A DNA stretch of 13,770 nt. It comes from Nitrospirae bacterium RBG_13_39_12. Lineage in GTDB: Bacteria; Nitrospirota; Thermodesulfovibrionia; Thermodesulfovibrionales; SM23-35. Below the pieces are notes generated by a model, which saw only the letters and a program-made list of their open reading frames with translations, was not told where the DNA came from and searched no databases. Every line of letters begins with the position of its first letter. Position 1 is the first letter of the stretch. This document shows positions 8,240 to 13,770 of this stretch, piece after piece. A program made the position numbers and the translations under genes. The stretch spans positions 1,170-14,939 of the forward strand of contig MHEF01000020.1 in NCBI GenBank assembly GCA_001805125.1, written 5' to 3'.

Positions 8240-9001
8240 ATGATCCACGGGAAAAAAATTGTTGTTGTCATGCCTGCGTACAATGCTGAGAAGACATTAA
8301 GGAAGACCTTAGAAGAGATACCAAATGAATACGTGGATGATATTATTTTGGTCGATGACAATAGTACAGACAGGACTGTTAAGATAGCCCGGCAACTGAA
8401 CATAAAAGCATTCGTGCATCGTGAGAATAGAGGTTATGGTGCAAACCAGAAAACCTGTTATACAGAAGCCCTGAGGCTTGGGGCGGACGTTGTTGTCATG
8501 ATTCATCCTGACTACCAGTATACTCCGAAACTAATTGTTGCAATGGCCTCGTTGATTGCTATAGGGCAATATGATGTTGTGTTGGGGTCACGTATATTGT
8601 CTGAAGGAGCATTGAAAGGAGGCATGCCTTTCTACAAATACATAGCAAACAGAGTACTTACTGTTATCCAGAACATGCTGCTGCGTAGAAAGCTTTCAGA
8701 ATATCATACAGGGTATCGGGCTTTCTCCCGCCATGTTTTAGAAACACTGCCGCTCAATGAAAACTCAGATGACTTTATTTTTGACAATCAAATGCTTTCA
8801 CAGATTTCTTTTTTTAACTTTTCAATAGGAGAAATATCCTGCCCGGCAAAATATTTTGAAGACGCATCCTCTCTGAATTTTAAGAGAAGCATTATTTATG
8901 GCTTAGGGGTTTTGAGAACATCTTTCCAGTACAGACTTCATAAATTGGGCATCATAAAAAATAAAATCTTTGACACGAATGGTTCCAGGTTGGATTATTA
9001 A
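8240..9001 (+). CDS. Family 2 glycosyltransferase with HPDYQY in place of DxD
   Basis: This is a 253-residue GT-A enzyme beginning MIHGKKIVVVMPAYNAEKT. VDDNSTDRT (38-46) and ENRGYGANQKT (62-72) are typical of the DPM-like branch. Where a metal-binding DxD is expected, the sequence reads IHPDYQYTP, with His89-Pro90-Asp91. This HPDYQY form recurs in a recognisable subfamily of bacterial family 2 enzymes, so it is probably not a defect. The acceptor region has EYHTGYRAFSR. There are no membrane segments. The likely product is a polyprenyl-phosphate sugar or a glycan linkage, with unknown specificity. The ATG at 8240 gives the family-typical N-terminus and has AAGGG about 12 bases upstream. ATGs at 8192, 8213 and 8228 are also in frame but lie inside the methyltransferase gene. 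Confidence 0.87.
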   Translation: MIHGKKIVVVMPAYNAEKTLRKTLEEIPNEYVDDIILVDDNSTDRTVKIARQLNIKAFVHRENRGYGANQKTCYTEALRLGADVVVMIHPDYQYTPKLIVAMASLIAIGQYDVVLGSRILSEGALKGGMPFYKYIANRVLTVIQNMLLRRKLSEYHTGYRAFSRHVLETLPLNENSDDFIFDNQMLSQISFFNFSIGEISCPAKYFEDASSLNFKRSIIYGLGVLRTSFQYRLHKLGIIKNKIFDTNGSRLDY

Positions 9002-9308
9002 ATTATGCTAATAAATATGACCAGATTTAAGTTTGACCTAAGGCAATCTGATACTTGGAACAGAAGGCTCGCCGTCCTCTTAACATCGTCTTGGATATTG
9101 TTCTTTATAATTATGTCCATTTGCAATTGTTCAAAAGGAACTTTAATGTAATGCCAGAAAAATCTCTGTATATAATAAATATTGAAGTACGAAAAAGGCG
9201 GCATTATTTCACCTGAGCCCTTATCGCCTATTCTGTACTCTCGTGATCACGGGTTTCACACAGAGACAGTGGGTTTATCTACGCTGGGCGAAAAGATTCC
9301 TGTCATCC
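9002..9308. other. Convergent intergenic stretch with no supported gene
   Basis: Two genes converge on this 307-bp gap. It holds only short open frames: a 47-codon rightward frame from 9005, a 68-codon leftward frame ending at 8998, and a rightward frame around 9175-9350 that includes the end of the next gene. None has a ribosome site or a recognisable motif. A perfect 10-bp palindrome CGTGATCACG lies at 9242-9251. No clear hairpin followed by a T run is visible, although a bidirectional terminator would be expected here. It may contain the remains of a lost gene. Confidence 0.5.
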
Positions 9309-10850
9309 TTAATCTTCACCCCCCGGTGCACTTGAATATTTTTCTATAAAATATCGATTCTCCGGCATATTTCTCACAAAGATTGCAGCTACTTTATCAA
9401 CATATATTATTTTCCAATCTTTTCTTTCCAAAAGAAGAGTAGAAAGTGCAGAGTCTTTTTTATCTATGATCCAGTTTATGTTATATTTATCCAAAACGGC
9501 ATTCCACTCGGGTTCAATTCTCTTGACCCTGTAATATTCTTTCAGCCTGTCTTCACTATAGATCTCTGCACAAATAAAAACTTTGTATTTGGGCCACATT
9601 GAATAGATGATATAATCTCCGAACTCGGCGTCATTAAAGGTATTCCCGGCAAGTTTTTCGCTGTTTAGGAATTTCGACGCTTCCACAGGTTTGATTTTAC
9701 TGTCGAAGGAATACGATATTTTTCCATTAAAAGAAATGCTTAATATTATTATAAGAGTTAAAACTGGCCAGATATGGCCCCTGGAGGATGAATCTATAGT
9801 CTCAATATTCTTTGATCTAATTCTTACGAAGTCAATAATTTTCCCACGACTTTCTCTCATCATCTTATCCGCATACTTCAATATAATGGGCGCAGATATA
9901 ATAGCAAAGAGAGGAATAAATCTAGCCGAATGCAGTGCCATGTAAGTGAACGAAACTATGAGGACCAATTCGATGATATCCAGGCCAACTTTTGAAAGCG
10001 AAAAGATGATTATCATGAAGAACAACAAATATGTGAAAGGCATGGATTCATGGAAGTTGGGAGACAGGAATTCAGAAATGTTGTAAGTGACAAATTTACT
10101 AGACATTAGTGTGAAAGGAAGGATCAAAAGCCGGTAGCCATAAGGATTGACAAGGGATATCAGTAAACAGATTATCGTAATAAAACTAAGAGATTTTGCT
10201 TTGTTTATCCATAAGACTTTGTCGTTCTTCTTTGTGAAAAGAAATTTCACGAAATTCCCCAATAAATAAATTCCGTTGAGTATGAAAGCTATAATAAATC
10301 CTTGATGGAGGTTAACCCAGATAAGTATGAGGAGTGGAAGGAAATATAGATAATTTTTTCCTCTGTACTGATATAAATCGAGTATATAGTACCAGATTAC
10401 CATTAAGAATAAAGAAAAGATATGGGGCCTCGCAAGCCAGTGTATACTGGCAGTCCCGATTACAAGTGATACAAGAAAGACCGATATGAGCATATCCGCT
10501 TTATAAGATTTCATAATTCTAAAAAAAAGGCTAAATGTCAGAGCAATTACAAAAGCAAAAAACAGCACAATTCCTGTAAGACCCATACGCGTGTGAATCA
10601 AAGACATAATTACTCCAGACATCCATTCATAAGCCATCCATGGCAGAGGAGGAGATGTAAAAGAAAAAATATCATGTCTGGGGATGGTCAGTGTATTCAC
10701 AATAAAATCGCCTATACGGATATGGTAGCCTGTATCGCAGTCAAACAGAAGACGCTTTGACCCGAATAATGAAAGGCTAAGAAAGACGATTATAAAAAAG
10801 ATATCTGCAATAGATGGGATAAAAAAATTATAAAGATTGCTTTTCTTCAA
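9309..10850 (-). CDS. GT-C-like membrane protein with DTGYH loop and C-terminal soluble domain
   Basis: This is a 513-residue multi-pass protein of an uncharacterised but widespread family. After the first membrane segment (about 12-30) the outer loop reads FDCDTGYHIRIGDFI, with Asp37, Asp39 and His43, then IPRHDIFSFTSP. Further motifs are HWLARPHIFSL and WVNLHQGFI. The last about 120 residues form a soluble domain with NTFNDAEFGDYI, KVFICAEIYSED, DKYNINWIID and WKIIYVDKVAAIFVRN, a pattern common at the end of this family. GT-C glycosyltransferase activity with a lipid-linked donor is an inference from the topology and the Asp/His loop. The start is TTG at 10850; no ATG occurs before residue 72, and the first membrane segment requires the upstream start. 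It lies 87 bp downstream of another GT-C gene and is probably its operon partner. Confidence 0.8.
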   Translation of the reverse strand: MKKSNLYNFFIPSIADIFFIIVFLSLSLFGSKRLLFDCDTGYHIRIGDFIVNTLTIPRHDIFSFTSPPLPWMAYEWMSGVIMSLIHTRMGLTGIVLFFAFVIALTFSLFFRIMKSYKADMLISVFLVSLVIGTASIHWLARPHIFSLFLMVIWYYILDLYQYRGKNYLYFLPLLILIWVNLHQGFIIAFILNGIYLLGNFVKFLFTKKNDKVLWINKAKSLSFITIICLLISLVNPYGYRLLILPFTLMSSKFVTYNISEFLSPNFHESMPFTYLLFFMIIIFSLSKVGLDIIELVLIVSFTYMALHSARFIPLFAIISAPIILKYADKMMRESRGKIIDFVRIRSKNIETIDSSSRGHIWPVLTLIIILSISFNGKISYSFDSKIKPVEASKFLNSEKLAGNTFNDAEFGDYIIYSMWPKYKVFICAEIYSEDRLKEYYRVKRIEPEWNAVLDKYNINWIIDKKDSALSTLLLERKDWKIIYVDKVAAIFVRNMPENRYFIEKYSSAPGGED

Positions 10851-10937
10851 TATATTTTTTCTATACCTACACTACTTTCAAATGTTATTCTTTGAAATTA
10901 CATTAACGAGAATGCCTCAAAATAGAGTTAACTTCTT

Positions 10938-12503
10938 TCACTTTCCTATTATTTCCACTCCCGTTCGAGTGTATTTCATCACTTTTAGTTCGGGATATAT
11001 GCTGTTTATAAGACTAATATCGCCTGAGGCTATATAAAGATTTGTGTAGGGGAGATGTCTAAGAATGATGCCCTTTACATAAATCTTTGGAATATCTGGG
11101 GAGATTAGCGGACTGGCAAATTCAGTAACATACTCCGGCAGGACTATGTCTTGCGAGCGAAATGTTTCTCTATTAGTACCCCAAAACATTTTCCTTCTCT
11201 CGTCTGTCGTCGGGGCCACTGCCAGGTCAACCAGATAAACTTTATATTCAGGGAGGTAATAAATGATATGGCGAAATCCATAAAATATGTATGGTTCAAC
11301 AAATATTGCAGTATTTTTTGGATTGAATGTCTTGATGCCTTCAAGCATGGCAGAGACTTTTTGGTCATGACTTGCAACTTCTCGATAGGATACCGGGAAG
11401 TTAGGAAATAAGAAGAGACAGATATTAATTATAATTATTGTCGCTGCAATTGACTTTAAAAAATCCCTTTTTATGAATCCGCTAACCCTAAGATTGCTAT
11501 TCATATAGTCTATCGATACAGCCGTGAGAATAAAGAGCGCCGGCAAAAAGATAAGCACATACCCGGGTATTGAGGGGTGAAGACCAATATAGATAAAAAA
11601 CAAGACTGAGGGCATCATCCACGCCAAGAAAAAAATGACCTTATTCCTGTCAAGCAAATGAAATTTCTTGTGCCTTATTAAGGAATATGCTGTAAGACCC
11701 AAAATAAAAACTCCTGCTCCAACACCATATATTGTAAATCTGGGAACGGCTGATGAGAATATCCTAAATAAGGTTGCTTTATCAAGCACTGAAGCATGTC
11801 CGACTGTAAATAACAGAAGCTCCCTGTATGCCTCCTGGTAAGCATGCCAGCCACCTGTCATCCAGATCATTGGGACAAACCAGAGAATACAGACCATAAA
11901 AAAAAGTCCAAAAGAAAAGATAACCTTTCTGACAGGCACTCCTTTAACGGAATACAGCCATAAAGGGAAGAGGAAAATGGCAGTATACTGCCTTATCCCC
12001 CCAGCTATGCCAAGAGCGACCACAGAAAGCCAGATGTATCTATGCTCGCCCCTTAATATCCGCCAGCCCAAAAGAGCTATAATAGCGCTAAAGAATGCAT
12101 CCGCAATATACGTATAAGCCACTTCTCCGTGGAACCACATGTTTGGACTTGTAAGCGCGATAGCGGCAGAAAGTAACCCGATTTTTTTATCAAAAATCTC
12201 TTTGCCTAAAAAATATATAGTTACTACTGCGAGGCCGCTGAAGAGAATGTTGATAAATATAAAGGTAGTATTTGGATCTTTTATAAAAAGATTAATCAGC
12301 CTACCGAACATCACGTACAGGAAAAAGCCGGGAGGATGCGGCTGATGAACGGTAACATCATACTTCTTCAAAGCTAAGGCAAATTGGACAGAGTCCCAGT
12401 GATATAAGAACTTGCTCATAAAAGGAACTCTGGTAAGGACGGTAAGCAGTAAAAGCAATAAAGATATGGATATATTATATTTGCTCTCGCTGCTCATCCG
12501 CAT
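10938..12503 (-). CDS. GT39/PMT_2-like GT-C membrane glycosyltransferase
   Basis: This is a 521-residue multi-pass membrane protein. A first membrane segment (about 11-27) leads to an outer loop with LYHWDSVQFALAL (33-45), where Asp37 is the expected catalytic acid of RgtA/ArnT-like enzymes. HQPHPPGFF (53-61) follows, the usual second signature of this branch. Further down come HGEVAYTYIADAFF and GGIRQYT, then more membrane segments and a C-terminal soluble domain of about 130 residues containing EPYIFYGFRHIIYYLPEYKVYLVD. It probably transfers a sugar from a polyprenyl-phosphate donor on the outer face of the membrane (family knowledge; substrate unknown). The ATG at 12503 with AAAGA upstream is preferred. 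ATG 12497 is nearly equivalent, and a TTG at 12539 is less likely. Unlike the other GT-C proteins here it lacks the His four residues after the Asp. Confidence 0.84.
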   Translation of the reverse strand: MRMSSESKYNISISLLLLLLTVLTRVPFMSKFLYHWDSVQFALALKKYDVTVHQPHPPGFFLYVMFGRLINLFIKDPNTTFIFINILFSGLAVVTIYFLGKEIFDKKIGLLSAAIALTSPNMWFHGEVAYTYIADAFFSAIIALLGWRILRGEHRYIWLSVVALGIAGGIRQYTAIFLFPLWLYSVKGVPVRKVIFSFGLFFMVCILWFVPMIWMTGGWHAYQEAYRELLLFTVGHASVLDKATLFRIFSSAVPRFTIYGVGAGVFILGLTAYSLIRHKKFHLLDRNKVIFFLAWMMPSVLFFIYIGLHPSIPGYVLIFLPALFILTAVSIDYMNSNLRVSGFIKRDFLKSIAATIIIINICLFLFPNFPVSYREVASHDQKVSAMLEGIKTFNPKNTAIFVEPYIFYGFRHIIYYLPEYKVYLVDLAVAPTTDERRKMFWGTNRETFRSQDIVLPEYVTEFASPLISPDIPKIYVKGIILRHLPYTNLYIASGDISLINSIYPELKVMKYTRTGVEIIGK

Positions 12504-12548
12504 TTCTTTAAGATGAAAACTGCAAAAAGCCAAGATCAAACCTCTTTA

Positions 12549-12578
12549 TCTATAAAAGTTCAAGTCCCATTTCTGCAA
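12549..12578 (-). promoter_or_regulatory. Weak candidate promoter for the leftward GT-C pair
   Basis: On the minus strand TTGCAG (12578-12573) and TATAGA (12554-12549) are separated by 18 bp. Transcription would begin near 12541, about 40 bases before the ATG at 12503. Both boxes deviate from consensus, so this is tentative. Confidence 0.35.
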
Positions 12579-12689
12579 AAAACTCTTTCTTCCCCATTTA
12601 TTCCTCTATCAGATTTATCATGCTGCCGATTTCCAATGCCGCAGAAACGGCTTCAGGCATCATTGTGGCTTCCAGACCGTCTTCCTCTT

Positions 12690-12717
12690 TTGCTTTAGTG
12701 CCAAATTACCTTATAAT
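12690..12717 (+). promoter_or_regulatory. Predicted sigma70-type promoter for rfbF-rfbG
   Basis: TTGCTT (12690-12695) and a perfect TATAAT (12712-12717) are 16 bp apart. Transcription would begin near 12724. This rules out the in-frame ATG at 12718 as the rfbF start and supports the ATG at 12766. Confidence 0.5.
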
Positions 12718-12765
12718 ATGCTAACAATTGTTTTATTGTCAAAATATAATGGTGGAAAATATCTT

Positions 12766-13542
12766 ATGAAAGTCGTTATTCTCGCCGGGGGGTTTGGAAC
12801 ACGTCTCAGTGAAGAGTCACATCTTAAGCCCAAACCCATGATAGAAATCGGCGAAAGACCAATTCTCTGGCATATCATGAAGATATATTCTCATTATGCA
12901 TTTAATGATTTTATCATCTGCCTGGGATACAAAGGATATTACATAAAAGAATATTTTGCCCATTATTTTCTCCATGAATCTGATATGACGTTTGATTTTT
13001 CAAACGGCAACCAGCAGATAATACATAACCAGTCTGTTGAACCCTGGAAAGTAACGTTAGTAAATACAGGACTTGAAACTAAAACAGGTGGTCGAATAAA
13101 AAAAGTGAGACCATATATTGGAGACGAGCCCTTTATGATGACTTATGGAGATGGGGTAGCCGATGTCGACATAAAGGATTTATTGAAATTTCATAAATCC
13201 CACGGCAGAATAGCCACGATAACAGCTGCTCAACCCGTTGGCAGATTCGGTGCCTTGAGTCTGAGCGACGACAACATCGTCGATGTCTTTAAAGAAAAGC
13301 CCCGGGGAGATTTATCATGGGTAAATGCTGGTTTTTTTATACTGGAATCTAAGGTATTTGATTACATTAGCGATGATGATACTTTCTTTGAGAGAGAACC
13401 ATTGGAAAATCTTTCGAGAGATAGAGAACTTGTAGCCTATAAACATCTTGGTTTCTGGCATCCCATGGATACGTTACGGGACAAGAATCACCTTGAATCT
13501 TTGTGGCAATCTGGGAAGGCTCCTTGGAAAATTTGGAAGTGA
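12766..13542 (+). CDS. rfbF: Glucose-1-phosphate cytidylyltransferase
   Basis: RfbF joins CTP and glucose-1-phosphate to give CDP-glucose and diphosphate in the cytoplasm, the first step towards CDP-linked 3,6-dideoxy and branched deoxy sugars. The 258-residue length is normal for the family. Visible motifs are the nucleotide-binding LAGGFGTRLSEES (6-18) with KPKPM (21-25), LGYKGYYIKEYF (53-64), the metal-binding TYGDGVADVD (126-135, Asp129 and Asp133), FKEKP (175-179), WVNAGFF (185-191) and WHPMDTLRDK (231-240). The ATG at 12766 gives the standard MKVVILAGG start, with GGTGGA about 10 bases upstream. The ATG at 12718 is in frame but sits at the probable promoter. It is followed after 21 bases by rfbG, forming a two-gene pathway unit. 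Confidence 0.96.
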   Translation: MKVVILAGGFGTRLSEESHLKPKPMIEIGERPILWHIMKIYSHYAFNDFIICLGYKGYYIKEYFAHYFLHESDMTFDFSNGNQQIIHNQSVEPWKVTLVNTGLETKTGGRIKKVRPYIGDEPFMMTYGDGVADVDIKDLLKFHKSHGRIATITAAQPVGRFGALSLSDDNIVDVFKEKPRGDLSWVNAGFFILESKVFDYISDDDTFFEREPLENLSRDRELVAYKHLGFWHPMDTLRDKNHLESLWQSGKAPWKIWK

Positions 13543-13552
13543 CCCATCTATT

Positions 13553-13558
13553 AAGGAG
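13553..13558 (+). promoter_or_regulatory. Strong ribosome binding site fixing the TTG start of rfbG
   Basis: AAGGAG lies five bases before TTG at 13564. It is the best Shine-Dalgarno sequence in the window and compensates for the non-ATG start. No in-frame ATG is seen anywhere in the visible part of rfbG. Confidence 0.75.
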
Positions 13559-13563
13559 TTATC

Positions 13564-13770
13564 TTGATAGATAAGAATTTCTGGAAGGATAAAAAAGTTT
13601 TTGTCACGGGACATACAGGCTTCAAAGGTTCTTGGCTGTGCTTATGGTTACATGCATTGGGGTCAAAAGTTACAGGCTATGCCTTAACCCCGCCCACGAA
13701 TCCCAGTCTGTTTGAGCTTTGTGCCGTTGATACTCTTATAAATTCTGTTATTTGTGATATAAGGGACCTC
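13564..13770 (+). CDS. rfbG: CDP-glucose 4,6-dehydratase, N-terminal part
   Basis: This frame has 69 codons, open to the right edge. It encodes the N-terminus of an extended short-chain dehydrogenase that turns CDP-glucose into CDP-4-keto-6-deoxyglucose using bound NAD. The family-typical opening is present: NFWKDKKVFVTGHTGFKGSW (5-24), with the Rossmann GxxGFxG motif at Gly16, Gly19 and Gly22, then LWLHALGSKVTGYAL and PTNPSLFEL, with DIRDL at the edge. It follows rfbF by 21 bases and shares its product line. The start is TTG with a strong ribosome site. Which final sugar is made depends on genes beyond the window. Confidence 0.93.
   Translation, partial: MIDKNFWKDKKVFVTGHTGFKGSWLCLWLHALGSKVTGYALTPPTNPSLFELCAVDTLINSVICDIRDL

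Larger units (their letters stand above)
12504..12765. other. Divergent intergenic region between GT-C gene and rfbF
   Basis: This region should hold the start signals for both directions, and a candidate promoter for each is listed separately. On the minus strand, 12593-12697 reads as a short protein-like stretch that includes MMPEAVSAALEIGSMINLIEE before a TAA. It has no upstream start or ribosome site and looks like a gene remnant at most. Confidence 0.45.

Noticed and set aside
8998..9204. A 68-codon leftward open frame in the convergent gap
   Set aside because: No ribosome site and no recognisable motif, and it overlaps the end of the preceding gene by four bases. Low-complexity AT-rich sequence explains it.
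9242..9251. The palindrome CGTGATCACG as an operator
   Set aside because: A single 10-bp palindrome between two gene ends, with no promoter beside it, is not enough evidence.
9175..9350. A rightward protein-like frame reading through the gap into the end of the GT-C gene
   Set aside because: It has no convincing start and its last third is the antisense of a supported gene. A chance frame is more likely.
12718..12765. An upstream in-frame ATG at 12718 as the start of rfbF
   Set aside because: It adds 16 residues not found in the family and sits immediately after a TATAAT box, so it would lie before the transcription start.

Overview
The window is a polysaccharide or lipid-linked-glycan biosynthesis locus from a bacterium, probably Gram-negative, with an AT-rich genome. 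No gene gives a firm taxonomic signal. The clues are weak Shine-Dalgarno sequences, several GTG/TTG starts, a CDP-glucose pathway pair, and a palindromic repeat with GTCATTCC/GGAATGAC ends. That repeat type is common in Nitrospirota, Desulfobacterota and relatives, so the placement is a guess.

Layout. Positions 1-6976 form a leftward gene block, read in this order: a GT-C-like membrane protein (5453-6976), a DPM1-type family 2 glycosyltransferase (4759-5451), a small palindromic repeat/MITE-like element (about 4593-4734), and three tandem paralogues of a YfhO/PTPS-related multi-pass membrane protein. The first paralogue is intact (2811-4526). The middle one is a pseudogene (1507-2818). The third is cut by the left window edge (1-1457). 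A divergent intergenic region (6977-7233) separates this block from a rightward pair: a zinc-ribbon SAM methyltransferase (7234-8238) and a second family 2 glycosyltransferase (8240-9001). After a 307-bp gap, two more GT-C-like membrane proteins run leftward (12503 down to 9309). A second divergent region leads into rfbF (12766-13542) and the start of rfbG (13564 to the right edge).

How the genes may work together (inference). RfbF and RfbG make CDP-4-keto-6-deoxyglucose, the precursor of 3,6-dideoxy or branched deoxy sugars. The two cytoplasmic family 2 enzymes resemble polyprenyl-phosphate-sugar synthases. The six GT-C-type loci (five apparently functional, one dead) look like enzymes that would use such lipid-linked sugars on the outer face of the membrane. 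The balance is unusual, because ordinary O-antigen clusters are dominated by cytoplasmic transferases. Four of the five living GT-C proteins share an Asp-x3-His motif in their first extracytoplasmic loop, although they belong to different families. The clearest oddities are the decayed middle paralogue and the nested inverted-repeat element. I see no RNA genes, CRISPR arrays or transposase genes.
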